From: Hesseltinella vesiculosa
Taxonomy: Eukaryota; Mucoromycota; Mucoromycetes; Mucorales; Cunninghamellaceae
Assembly: GCA_002104935.1 (NCBI GenBank)
Contig: MCGT01000009.1
Span: 620,001-684,000, forward strand
Direction of reading: 5' to 3'
DNA length: 64,000 nucleotides
Made by a program: the position numbers and the translations under genes. The stretch's first letter is position 1, and each line of letters starts with the position of its first letter. A model generated the notes under the pieces. It was not told where the DNA came from. It did not search any database and saw only the letters and a list, made by a program, of their open reading frames with translations. Positions 54,155 through 64,000 of the stretch are shown here, piece after piece.

Positions 54155-55601
54155 TTATTGGTTGGTGAAGTTAGCCTTGCGCTTTTCGACAAAGGCGTTC
54201 ATGCCTTCCTTTTGGTCAGCCTAATGAAACGAAAAATGAGTGTCTCGTTTCTCCTTCGTCGCCGGTATCCCTGTGTTCACTTACAGTGCCAAAGAGAGAT
54301 TGGAACAGAATACGTTCCCATCGCAAACCAGCAGACAAAGGAATTTCAAAGGCTACGAAAGGAAACAAGTGATGAGTCTCATTGCCAACTTCGCTTCATT
54401 GTCTCTGACGCTTACATTTGTTGATCAATTCCTTGCCCATGGCAACGGAGGGTTGGCCCATGTTGGCGATGAGTTCGGCGGTCTTGACGGTTTCGTCGAC
54501 CAATTCTTCAATAGGCACAATCTTGCTAACAAGACCTATCCAATCACACAGAAAGAGGAGGTGAGCGATTGTTTTGGCCGCGTTCCCTTTTTATGATTCT
54601 TACCAGCAGCAAGAGCTTCTTGAGCGTTCAAGTTGACGGAGCCAGTCAAGACCATTTCCATAGCCTTGGACTTGCCAACAGCCTTGACAAGACGTTGGGT
54701 ACCACCGGCACCGGGGATCACACCCAACTTGATTTCAGGTTGACCGAACACAGCCTTTTCACCAGCATAGATGATCTATCATCCAAAAAAAGAACACGTT
54801 GAAGGAGAATCGAAAAGAAAAAAAAAATAGAGTTTCCGACACAGCAACCCGATCCGGCTAAACTGTCAAACGAGGCGTCACAGCTTCACTGTTTCCGAAA
54901 AACTACTTACATCACACATCATAGCCAATTCGCAACCACCACCAAGCTATACAAGAGAAAAACAGGAGGTGAGAGAAAAGTTCAGGACATGGAAACGGAG
55001 TGGTCTTACAGCGTAGCCGTTGACAGCAGCAAGGATAGGCTTCTTGATGCTGGTCATTTCAGCCCAGTGACCCAAGAAGTCGGTCTTGTAGGTTTCAATG
55101 AAAGAGTTGTCCTTCATTTCCTTGATATCGGCACCAGCTGAAAGGCAAACGGTGAGATCCTTTGGCACGTGTTCGCTCAAACTTACCGGCAAAGGCCTTT
55201 TGGCTACCAGTGATAACAACAGCACCGATGTTGCTGTCGTTGTCGTACTTGCGGAGAGCATCGTTGACTTCAGTGAACAAGTCGTTGCACAGGGCGTTCA
55301 AAGCCTTGGGGCGGTTCAAGGTGATCAAACCAACCTTGCCGCGGGTTTCGGTCAAGATGTGGGAGTAGGCAGTGTTGCCAGCGTCAGCTTCTGGAAACAG
55401 TCAAAAGAGAATATCAGCAACGAGTCCTTTTACCATCCAAAACAAAACCGTGATGTGCCACGTTATCGTTTCGTTCACGTCCCCTGTTATCATCTTACGT
55501 CGCAAAACGAAACCAGTGCTGAAAGCACGGGTGGCCATGGGAGCAGCCTTGGCGGCAGTCAAGGGCTTGATGAGAGCAGGGCTGAAGACGTTACGGAGCA
55601 T
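54155..55601 (-). CDS. ECHS1: Mitochondrial enoyl-CoA hydratase (crotonase)
   Basis: Exons: 55601-55499, 55390-55187, 55137-55010, 54946-54911, 54775-54604, 54535-54416, 54352-54285, 54220-54155; 298 aa. It hydrates trans-2-enoyl-CoA to 3-hydroxyacyl-CoA in beta-oxidation and amino-acid breakdown. The N-terminus ([20 protein letters not shown], many Arg/Ala, no acid) is a matrix presequence. The oxyanion-hole [11 protein letters not shown] and [16 protein letters not shown], and the catalytic Glu-bearing [20 protein letters not shown], are intact. The C-terminal [12 protein letters not shown] matches the family. One exon (54946-54911) is only 36 nt and encodes [12 protein letters not shown] exactly. 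Confidence 0.96.
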
Positions 55602-56320
55602 GGTGAAGATTAGATAAAGTGTGAGAAAAGAAGAAAGGAAAAAGAAAAAAAATTGGCGTTTTGGTTTTTATGGCGGGGCAGTCCCCACGCTATTTTTTTA
55701 ATGTTTGTTTTTGTGATGCCGAATTAGACCCCTCTACTTTCAGTGGTGAAGATACGAAGACACACCTGTGTTTTGTAGCGATAAGATGCACATCACATTG
55801 TTTCTTTGCACATACAACCTATCATCTAGCGCTTGTCTTGATACGCCCCAACAGCCTTCACTCACCCCGGCAAAAACCTTAGGCCGTCGTGCCCGACCAA
55901 AAGGGTAAGCTGCCAAAAAAAAAAAAAAAAACATTTAAATCCCTTTGCCTGTCACATGCAAAAATACACCAGTGACATCAATTTGAACAAATTTCAGAAC
56001 TACAACCCCATCTCTGCTGTGGCGTCTTTCCCGTTTGCTGACAGCTCCAATGCTTTCAATAAAAAGTAACAGGGAGAACGATATGACGAGCACGACGCCT
56101 TGACCCCTTTTTTCCCACGGTCTCGCACCTCGACATAATTGTCACACTCGTTCGCTTATGAATTCGCCACTGTGTTTACATATGGTCCTGCCATTTACTC
56201 GGGCCTCAGTCGGACCGCGGCCATTCCGGGAGGGGAGGTCTGTGACGACATTTATGCCGGCAGTTGCCAATGAATGTTAAAAAATGTGACTACACGGTTT
56301 TAATGGAGTAAAAGTGAGGG
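55602..56320. other. Intergenic region, ECHS1 / HTD2
   Basis: 720 bp between two minus-strand genes. An A15 run at 55916-55931 and no supported gene; frames at 55661-55934 are unremarkable. It should hold the ECHS1 promoter and the HTD2 3' UTR. Confidence 0.5.
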
Positions 56321-57468
56321 TCAAGGCGACGTGACGGTGGCGGTGCCTTTGACAGCCAGGTGGTTGTTGTGGTTGGTGACCCAGAGTTCAAAATCCTCTG
56401 GCGAAGTTTGTCGTCCACACACAGTAAAAGGCATGTTCATGTACAAGGGGGCTAAGCAGCGGTATTGGAAGTTGCGGATATGACGGTCGAGAGCAATCTT
56501 CTCGGCCAAGTGCGATCGCAACAAGGTGATCATCCATGTGCTGCTGAGTGGGCCATGGACCAGACAATCTATTCCCAAATTTAAAAAAATAGCTTTGTGA
56601 GCATGATCCCCTCCCCCTTTTTTTTTGACGCGTTATCACCTGGATGGTGTTCCTGGTGAATACAGTAGTGCTGGTCATAGTGAATGCGATGGGCGTTGAA
56701 GGTCAGAGCTGAGTATCGAAAAAGCTGGATGGGTGTTGCGTCGACTTGCAGAGAAAACTCGGGAGTACGATTCGCTATGAAAGAAAAAAAAAGAAAGGTA
56801 AGTTGTGTGATGAGGCAACAGCAGGGAGGGAAGGCTGGTGATTTGCCTTTGAGAGGTTTGGGTACCGCGATATTGGCGCCATTCTCAGAATAGACCAAGC
56901 AGCGCTGTTCGCGCATGACCCAAGGTGAGGTGGCAGGATCGTCGTGTTTGCGGTAGATGTCCTTGTTGATGTACACAAAGACGGCGTCGCCTAGGCGGCT
57001 GGCAGGTCGAAAGTCGCAGTGGTCCAACGACGAGACCATGACCACATCGTCACCGACGACCAAGGGGGGTTGGTCGGCAGAGAAGGTTAGGCTGGCGCCC
57101 GCCCACATTCGCTGAGAAAAGGGGGCAGGAGGGAAAAAATCGGTTTCGTAGCCGTCAGCAGCAAGATGGCGTTCACGAGCACGTGGAGGGAAGAACAGGT
57201 GATGCCAAGTGGCAGGGAGGATGGTGCCGTTGGCAGGCAAGTGACCATCTTTGTAATCGACCGAGGGCTCGTCCAAGGTATTGGCCATGAGATTCACAGG
57301 AGAGGCAGTAATCGTGTCATGGCACACGACTGATTTCTTCTTGGTGGCCGCTTCCCATTCATCAATCATAGATTCATAGTGGATTCCTCTCGTGATGGAC
57401 TGAAAGGAGGGTGTAGCGAGATGGATGGATCGTCGAGTACTAGGCAGCATTCGTAAGGGTATAAGCAT
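56321..57468 (-). CDS. HTD2: Mitochondrial 3-hydroxyacyl-thioester dehydratase (HTD2, MaoC-like)
   Basis: Exons: 57468-56847, 56774-56640, 56568-56321; 334 aa. HTD2 dehydrates 3-hydroxyacyl-ACP in mitochondrial type II fatty-acid synthesis, which supplies lipoic acid and supports respiratory-chain assembly. The N-terminus is Arg-rich (MLIPLRMLPSTRRSIHLATP), fitting a presequence. The hot-dog core and MaoC signature lie at LFRYSALTFNAHRIHYDQHY and CLVHGPLSSTWM; Asp and His of the hydratase site fall in this region. The tail FTVCGRQTSPEDFELWVTNH matches fungal HTD2-like proteins. Intron 1 (56846-56775, 72 nt) starts with GC, is a multiple of three, and has no stop, so retention would keep the frame. 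Confidence 0.88.
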
Positions 57469-57667
57469 CGCGCTGAGTTGTGATTGTGTGTGTTTGAAAC
57501 AAAGAGAAAAAAGGAAGAGAGAGAGATGGTGGGCAAAAAAATCGGGCGTTCCTATTTTTTATTTTCAAGAGGGGGCTATGTACAATGTTTTAGTGAGAGG
57601 ATAGACAGAGATGGGGAATGGGACAACAAAAGGGTAATAGAGCATGTCATTTTTTTTTTGAGGGGGT

Positions 57668-59200
57668 CTAGACTTGGCGTTGCTTTTTTTCAGGGTGGAG
57701 AATTAACCATGGCTACAAAAGAATGAGCGTGAGACAAAAGCATGAAGAGCAGACAAAGACTTACGGGAATATTTTCTTTTCCGGAACAGAGTTTGTCCAA
57801 CAGAGAAGTGGTAGGGCGTTGTGGTTTTTTGGTATTAGGGAGGAAGGTGTTGGGGAGGGAGGGGCGATTCGGGTCGATGGCACACAGGCCACGCTTTCTT
57901 TTTTGGGCCGTGGGTGGTGGGATAGGTAATGGGCTGGAAGGAGACGTGGTGGAGGATGGGAGGGTGGCAAGATGGGTGCTAACGGTGGGCCTGATGGGCT
58001 TGGCATCGAGGGTATCGTTCGTTTTGGAGAGATGGCCCAAGAAGGAGAGGTCGAGCGGCTGGTCCTTGTCGTTTGTGGGGTCGGTCAGGCGTAGCATCTG
58101 CTCTCGGTCGGGGTCATAGACATATTGGTATAAAAAGGCTTGATTGGCACGATAAAACTCGGATTTATAGTTCATGCAACGTTTCATTTTGCCACGCACT
58201 TGCAACACGGTAAACACCTTGCAAAAAAAAAAAAAAGGAGCATTCAGATGTTGTGTAACAAGAGGATGGTCGATTTTTTACCTTGTCCAATGAACGAGAG
58301 GTGTGAAGAAGATTGTAAGCATAGCGAAGGCCAACGCCAGGCAGACTGGGCAAATAATCGCAGCCGGACAAGATGCACATGTGTCGAATTTTAGCAGAGT
58401 CCCATTTAGTAAAGTCGATGAAGTCATCTTTTACTTTGGTGAGGTCATCGTGCAAGATCTGGGTGGCGTTGCCTTGGCCATCCATCTTCAAGAGGACGGT
58501 GGGGCAACCAAAGACCAAAAGATCGGAATCCTCGGTGACGACGGCAGCGACCTTGCCTTGACGGCAGAGATAGGTGAGTTGGGCATCGGCTTCAAACGGT
58601 GCTTGGATATATTTGACATGGGTTTGTTCCAGGGCCTGATCAATAAAATAAGGAGTGAGAAGGGAAAAAAAAAGTTGGCATTCCTAACCTTTTTGACTTT
58701 GTTGATCATTTGTGGTGTGATGTGGATGGATCTTTGGAAACTTTCATTGGCCAGTTGGGTTTTTCCCATACGGAGAGCAGCAAAGCCATCCTCCAGAGCA
58801 GCCTGTCGTTTCCTTTGTAAAATGAGTGAGTAACACAGCCATTTAAGATTTGTCTATGAGGCTATTTACTTTTGTCGTGCGGCATGGGTGACTTGTTTAA
58901 TGGGAAGGGCAGCGCCATCAAAGACCACCACAGGTTCAACATTAAAGTGAAGGAGCATCTTGATATGTCGAAGAAAATACTGGATATAGCTATAAAATGA
59001 CGAGTTGAGTGCACAGGCTTGAGAGAAAGTCAGGATTACACATTGGTTTCTTGCCCCAGGGCCAATTCACGAGCGCAGGCAAAAGCCCCTCGATGAAGCC
59101 AGACATTGCCGTCGATGGCTACTTTTTTCCCTGCATATTCTTTGATATGGACTTTTTGTTCGATTGGTTTTAACAATGGTAGGAACCCGCTAATCCCCAT
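57668..59200 (-). CDS. EXO1: Exonuclease 1 (5' flap nuclease, short form)
   Basis: Exons: 59200-59040, 58989-58870, 58812-58689, 58635-58282, 58217-57765, 57712-57668; 418 aa. EXO1 is a 5'-3' exonuclease and flap endonuclease of mismatch repair and double-strand-break resection. The N region starts MGISGFLPLLKPIEQKVHIK with VAIDGNVWLHRGAF, PVVVFDGAALP, and the I region carries APFEADAQL, VTEDSDLLVFGCP and ILSGCDYLPSLPGVG, with the metal-binding acids in place. After a helical segment the tail is only about 110 residues, with Pro/Ser-rich sequence and a likely nuclear signal (PTAQKRKRG). The usual 300-residue MSH2/MLH1-binding tail is missing, and I see no PIP box. Confidence 0.93.
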
Positions 59201-59381
59201 GACAGTGGTGCAAAAAAAAAAAAGAAAATGAAAATAACAGAAGGAGAGGGAAAAAAAATGAGAGGCGCGTCACTTTTTATTTGTCCAAACTTGGATCATG
59301 TCCGGCCTAAACCTTTTTTTTTTTCAATAATAGGAGGCAAACAAACTCATATGCAGACTGTTTATTCTAAAAAAGAGACGT

Positions 59382-60137
59382 CTATTTATTATGCCAGAAC
59401 AGGTTGCGCAATGAATCCCAGTGATCAGAATCTTTGTAGATATACACCATGGAAGCACGGAGCGAGGGTTGGAGGGTATCACCTTCTTTGTTGAACAGCC
59501 ACTATAAAAATGGATCCGTCAGTACTCAACTACCATGATTTGCTTTTTTTTTTTACCATAACCAGACCCCACACAACAGCAGCAAAGACAGGATAGGTGT
59601 GTTGAGGGGCATCAATCACTTGACGTTTGACGGGCAGCTTGACTAATGCCATCACCACTCGAGAGAACAAATACAATACAATCTAATAAACGATGGGTCA
59701 GTCCAGGCACTCCTTTGTTTTCCGTACCTGTTGGTTGATATTGTTGTTTTCACCAAACACATAGTAACCCCCAATGAGACCAGCTACAAAACTATGATAA
59801 TCGGCTTGCTTGTCACCATTCAGTTTTTTTTGGAGATACAGCAATGTCTTGTAGATAAACGCAAATGTTCCCAAGTTACGTGCATGCTGTTTGGTTGCTT
59901 TGAAAATCCCTCGAATCTTGTCTGGCAATCTGCTCAAAAAATGAACGTTGATCAGCTTCCCCAACCAATATTAAAAAAAAAAAAAACTTACGGTCCCGAC
60001 TTGAATAAAAAGGTCATCACCAAGGCATGGGGGAATCGTACTTTAGCGCCATAGACAATGCCATTACGCACGCCCTTTAGGATGGCCAGGATATCGTGGT
60101 ATTTAGGATCAAGAGCAAGCTGTGTAAGAGCATCCAT
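59382..60137 (-). CDS. PXMP4: Peroxisomal membrane protein 4 (PXMP4/PMP24)
   Basis: Exons: 60137-59992, 59929-59728, 59682-59557, 59501-59382; 197 aa. It belongs to the Tim17/Tim22/Tim23/PMP24 fold family and is an integral peroxisomal membrane protein of unsettled role. The conserved LKGVRNGIVYGAKVRFPHAL and VMTFLFKSGPLPDKIRGIF segments, GGYYVFGENNNINQQIVLYL, VVWGLVMWLFNKEGDTLQPS and SMVYIYKDSDHWDSL align closely with animal PXMP4. Loss of this gene in many Dikarya makes its presence here mildly informative about lineage (inference). Orthology is strong. Confidence 0.93.
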
Positions 60138-60876
60138 TTTTGAATTGTAAAAAAAGTGGAGAAAAAGAACCTGCAAAAAAAAAAAGGGGAAACCGATGAA
60201 ATATTACTTTTGTTGCTTGCCAAGTCTTGACCAATCAACTGCCCACCTGCCCTTCAAAAGTGAACAGGCATGTGAAGATTCATGACAAACCGCAAAATCG
60301 CAGCGGGTTCCTGTTGCCTGACTGACAAACTTTCAAAATGCTTCTTCTTCACGTCCCTTCTTGTGTTTTTCTTTTCCCCAACACACTTTTTTTTTTTTTT
60401 TTTTGGGTTCCAGCATCTGGCCATTTTTTTTATCGCTATCAGCAGGTCCTTTCTCGTCCAATCATTGTCGTTGCCACAGTTTCTACACTTGCCACATCGC
60501 ACGCAGCCATACACCTTTTATGCATTTGCTTTTCAGCCCTGCCCTGCCGCATCCGGCTGGCTACGGCGCTGCCACGGTGGCCAAGGATGAAAAGAATAAA
60601 AGAAAAAGGCGGCAAGAGGCCGATGAGGTCCCTTTTGGACTGGATCTGTCATGTTTTTGACGGGGAAAAAAACGCCAAGGTTGAGGTCAGGCAGAAAAAA
60701 ATGGCTTTGCCATTTTGGGTCGCATCTGCGCAACCTTTTTTTTTTTTTAGGTGTGGCCCGAGGCTGAGAACTTTTGCTTTTTATAGTTTTTTTCTTTTTC
60801 TTTGTTTTTCTTGCGTTTCTTTTTGTTCTTCTTCTTCATTGTTCATACCTTGTATCATATTCACCCTTCCATTGCT
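60138..60876. other. Divergent intergenic region, PXMP4 / MARVEL gene
   Basis: 740 bp with T18 at 60387-60404 and A runs; overlapping frames of 60-187 codons at 60282-60901 are low-complexity Phe/Ser/Leu translations of T-rich DNA. The last 100 bp are a pyrimidine-rich leader. No gene seen. Confidence 0.5.
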
Positions 60877-61945
60877 ATGGCCAAGCAAGACTTTATTGTA
60901 GATATACCCGTCAATGTCACGGAAAAATTGCCCTGGCTATCACGTGTCAAGTTCGTGCTGCATTGTATCGAGTTTGCGTTGATATTCTTGACCATCTGTA
61001 TCATTGCTCCCCTTATTGCCGACGAAGTAAAGAGCCATGTAAGTGACAATGTCTAATCTTCGCTTGAAAGTAGCTCACTTGCGTTTTTCTCTTGTTTCGT
61101 ATGGTGGCGACGTTATCTAGGGCGGCAGCTCACCAGCACCAAACTACACGCTTGTCGTCTGTATCTTCACGGTCACTGCCCCTATTGTGCTTGTGTACTT
61201 CCCCTGGGCTTATGAACACCAAAACAAATTCAAGAAATTTGGCAAGTTTGCCATGAAACCAAGAACCAACCTCATCTTTGATGCCTTCAACGTTGTCGTA
61301 TGGGGAAGTGCCGGGATCGCCATGACTGTCCATGCCAACAGTGGCGTTGATTGCTCTGATTCAAACATGGTAAGTCTTGTTTAGGAGATACCTACAGTCA
61401 GTGCTTACTCGTCTTGTTTCCAGTGCAATCTCTCACGAACAGGTGCAGCCTTTGCCTGGTTGACTTGCCTGGTGTGGCTGGGCTCCTTGATATGTACGAC
61501 CCTGGTGTTTTGGAATGAAAAGTCCATTATCCAACAAAACCTCAAACAATCTCGACATGACCGACTGCAAGCACTGGAATCCCAGGCACAGCAGGAACAG
61601 GATGACTTTGATGACAACGCCTACCATCGACCCAAGTATGAAATGGAAGAAGACGACATTGGCGGCATGCGCCCCCAATCCTTTGAACAGGCCCGCCCCC
61701 TGCAAACGCCTCCTCTTCAACCCCCTCACCATCAACAAGGTCAGCCTGCCTATGACCCTCACTATCAGCAGCCTGCCCACGAAGGCTCTCCTTTTGAAGA
61801 CCCCGCCTACTATCACCCTCCTGCTCCTCAACCCTCCGCCCCTTATGATCCTTATGATCCTCACCAACAGGGTCTCAACTCGGGCTTCTCCATGCCTGAC
61901 CCTGCCCGCTACGGCGCTCAAACACCTGATCCCCATCGCATTTAA
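60877..61945 (+). CDS. MARVEL-domain four-helix membrane protein
   Basis: Exons 60877-61038, 61121-61369, 61424-61945; 310 aa. Four membrane helices of MARVEL type: FALIFLTICIIAPLIA, VVCIFTVTAPIVLVYF, FNVVVWGSAGIAMTVHA and AAFAWLTCLVWLGSLICT. MARVEL proteins organise membrane domains and vesicle traffic. An N-glycosylation sequon (NYT) and paired Cys (CSDSNMC) lie in loops. The last 130 residues form a hydrophilic tail rich in Gln, Pro, His and Tyr (PAYDPHYQQPAHEG, several PxYDP units), probably cytosolic and disordered. It resembles fungal non-classical-export and eisosome-linked MARVEL proteins but cannot be tied to one orthologue. Confidence 0.85.
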
Positions 61946-62048
61946 ATATATACGCCCGTCCAAGTCTAGCCAAGGCGATGGTTCCTTTATCAGCCATCGT
62001 CCAAATTCAATTCTAAAATCAAAAATAAAAAAAAGCACGAGAGCAAAA

Positions 62049-62054
62049 AATAAA
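62049..62054 (+). terminator. Putative poly(A) signal of the MARVEL gene
   Basis: AATAAA 104 bp after the MARVEL stop; another AATAAA-like stretch lies near 62024. Confidence 0.35.
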
Positions 62055-62102
62055 TCACTACGCAGCCACCAAATGATAAAATTGAATCAGGCCATGCAAT
62101 TC

Positions 62103-62435
62103 TTAGACCACACTTTTATTCACTTGGACCACGCTTTTTTCGACCTTTTTCATCGTTTTAATTACTATAGAAAGGCACCACCAAGGCTCACCCTCTGGTT
62201 TCTTTTCCTGTTCACCAAAGGAGGATGACGGGCTAGTTTTGAACACCAAGTTGCCACCATGAAAACGTCGGTAGAAACAGCGTGTGGTCGGGTATTCCAT
62301 TCGACCATGCGAGTTCCATACTACTAGACCTCTCTCTTTACGCCCAGGGTCTGATTCAATGGCGAAAAGCGTTGCAAGAAACCAGACAGTCATAAACATA
62401 ATCACATCAGCTTTGGTTGAAAATGAAGATGACAT
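62103..62435 (-). CDS. Small ORF with N-terminal hydrophobic segment, hypothetical
   Basis: 110 codons, one exon. MSSSFSTKADVIMFMTVWFL and the following ATLFAI form a possible signal anchor. A GRMEYPTTRCFYRRF and a WWCLSIVIKTMKKVEK segment follow, with two cysteines. Codon choice looks coding-like, and the frame is open without splicing. I do not recognise it. It converges with the MARVEL gene. Confidence 0.4.
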   Translation of the reverse strand: MSSSFSTKADVIMFMTVWFLATLFAIESDPGRKERGLVVWNSHGRMEYPTTRCFYRRFHGGNLVFKTSPSSSFGEQEKKPEGEPWWCLSIVIKTMKKVEKSVVQVNKSVV

Positions 62436-63116
62436 CGCTACAGCGCCTGGCCCGATGGCTTTAAGGCGGTGGTCCTCACTTTTTTTTTAGCACAGCAAGA
62501 TTTTATTCAACTTTACGTGACGCAAAATGGTGAGAAATGACCTTGAGTATTGTTGTCACTCTCTCAGGGTCTCAGGCAGCTGAGGGAAGAACGCGTAGGC
62601 TGGCAAAGATGCAGTAAAAATGATCTCGCACGCATTTGATTTCACTTGCTCGCGCACTTGAAAACGATTCAGCGGCACGTCCGGTTGGTGGTTCACCAGC
62701 CAATTATGTTGATGCAAAAAATATAAAATAAATATTCCTCCTCGTTTATATGTAAAAAACGCCAAGGTGTGATTTGCTACACTATCTCGCTATATGAGTT
62801 CAAAGCAAGCAAGGTAAGAAAAAACGTTGAGACTGTTCTGTCAAAAGTGAATGATGCACCAGCTCCCTCTTTTTTTCCCTCTCCCAATTCGGCACTGTTC
62901 TGTGTGCCACACCCAGTCAAAAACCCTTCCATGAGTGGCAGAAAGGTATGTATGTAGCTACAGATCCTGTGGCTGACCAGGGCACATGGCATCCATCGGC
63001 CACCACTTCTTAGAACACCAGCCAAGGTCATCCACAACTGAGTTTTCTTGTCCTTTTTCTGCGCCTTTTTTTGTCCCCTTCTTCTTTTTTATCCGCTGTT
63101 TCGCCCACACTGTGCA
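62436..63116. other. Intergenic region before the 7TM gene
   Basis: No supported gene. Frames at 62556-62765 and 62769-63037 are unremarkable. A pyrimidine-rich stretch from 63040 to 63100 is the likely leader of the 7TM gene. Confidence 0.5.
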
Positions 63117-64000
63117 ATGACGAGGGTTCTTTCTATACTCTGCCTTTTACTCTTGGCGACCATTATCCATGCACGACCTCCATTGACCTTGACGCAAGAC
63201 GACCGAAAGCTGGTGGAAGTCGCCAAGTTTGGCTTTTTACCTGGCGGCCAGCTCTCACTACAACTAGAACATCTCGAGGTACACGTCGCCCAACATACTT
63301 GACACTGCTCCATCATGACCTTTTTTTTCGGTGTACTAGTTTTCAAACGAAACATCACCGGGTGACGTTGCATTTTATATTCGAAGAGCACAGGCTTTCA
63401 CCGATGATCTGGAGCCATCCAGAATGCGCTCGCCAACCGTTATCAAGGATTGCTTTCTCGACAATAGCTTTGTCAAGGATGAAGTCGAAGACCAAGTGGC
63501 ACAAATATACCGATTGATCGATAATGACAATTTAATCAAGACCTGGAACACTTCCATCACCGTCCAGCAAGAGCAAAAAGGCGTGTGGCAAGTCCTCTTT
63601 GTCAACTGCAAGCAGAGTCTGGTCTCTTTCAAGGTAAACCCGCGACAACTCGAGCTTCACTGATGTCTTTTTCGCTATGCTAGCTGACAGTCAATGAGGT
63701 AAATCCTGGAAACAACTATCTATCCGCAGGCGATAGCCCTCTACCCACCGTGTATGGCTTTGCATCGTTCACCTATGTCTTGATGGCCGCCTACTGGTCC
63801 TGGCTTTTGGTCTATCGAAAAGACACCACAGTTTTTCGCGCTCATTGGCTAATGTAGGCAGGCGAGAGTAACTTCGTGAGCTTACCACCTCTTTTTTTTT
63901 TTTTCAAATCCCACTAGGCTACTGCTACTGGTCGTGATTGTCGTCAACAAGGCCTTGCAAGCCGCAAAATACCATTACATGAAGGTCGGTATCTTGTCCG
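63117..64000 (+). CDS. GPR107/108-like (Lung 7TM) protein, partial
   Basis: Exons 63117-63278, 63340-63633, 63684-63853, 63918->64000; about 235 aa in the window and open at the right edge. A signal peptide (MTRVLSILCLLLLATIIHAR) is followed by a lumenal domain. Its start, VEVAKFGFLPGGQLSLQLEH, is the hallmark of GPR107/108/TMEM87/Ptm1 proteins. The first membrane helix begins at YGFASFTYVLMAAYWSWLLV and is followed by a FRAHWLMLLLLVVIVVNKAL helix and AAKYHYMKVG, as in the seven-helix Lu7TM domain (PF06814). Members act in Golgi-endosome transport. Cysteines (DCFLDN, VNCKQS) may pair in the lumenal domain. Confidence 0.9.

Noticed and set aside
60338..60901. 187-codon hydrophobic plus-strand frame
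   Set aside because: T-rich leader translation with poly-Phe; overlaps the MARVEL start in another frame.

Overview
This is a eukaryotic nuclear window. Genes average about 1.9 kb, are split by about 110 short introns (mostly 45-140 nt, GT..AG), and carry long T runs on the sense strand of introns and leaders. The gene set is fungal: fused single-chain urease, PSP1-domain protein, MARVEL protein, fungal-type amino-acid permease and fasciclin proteins. Retention of PXMP4, a NOL11-like t-UTP subunit, Cdt2 and a UEV-containing VPS37 points to an early-diverging fungus. I infer Mucoromycota, probably Mucorales. Gene models were built by hand from splice sites; in every complete multi-exon model given as a confident CDS the exon lengths sum to a multiple of three.

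Layout. 1-10.6 kb: Nup88/Nup82 (-, cut by the left edge) divergent from an NSUN RNA m5C methyltransferase (+), then LSG1 GTPase (-) divergent from mitochondrial Lon/PIM1 (+). 10.9-19.5 kb: APC-family permease (-), an intron-shredded mitochondrial carrier (+) with a 6-nt microexon, a Snl1-like BAG protein (+), and a PSP1 protein (+). 19.7-22.9 kb: Cdt2/DTL and a universal stress protein (both -). 24.7-32.5 kb: Rab GDI (+), VPS37 (+), F-box/LRR (-), a tiny membrane protein (-), F-box/WD40 (+). 33.4-45.7 kb is more accessory: an unknown secretory membrane protein, a repeat-bearing small ORF, 3.2 kb of gene-poor AT-rich DNA with a 660-bp palindrome, urease (-), a 350-bp tandem repeat, a Mucorales-type orphan protein and a Cys-rich secreted peptide. 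47.3-64 kb: NOL11-like (+), two tandem fasciclin genes (+), then a minus-strand run of ECHS1, HTD2, EXO1 and PXMP4, then MARVEL (+), a small ORF (-) and a GPR107/108-like 7TM protein (+, cut by the right edge).

Themes. Most genes are housekeeping: ribosome and RNA biogenesis (LSG1, NOL11, NSUN), nuclear transport, protein quality control and ubiquitin targeting (Lon, BAG, Cdt2, two F-box proteins), membrane traffic (GDI, VPS37) and lipid or peroxisome metabolism (ECHS1, HTD2, PXMP4). I found no convincing tRNA, rRNA, CRISPR array or intact transposon. The most unusual items are the microexons of the carrier gene, the in-register palindrome at 37.2-37.8 kb, the 350-bp tandem repeat, three GC-AG introns, and several lineage-restricted proteins.
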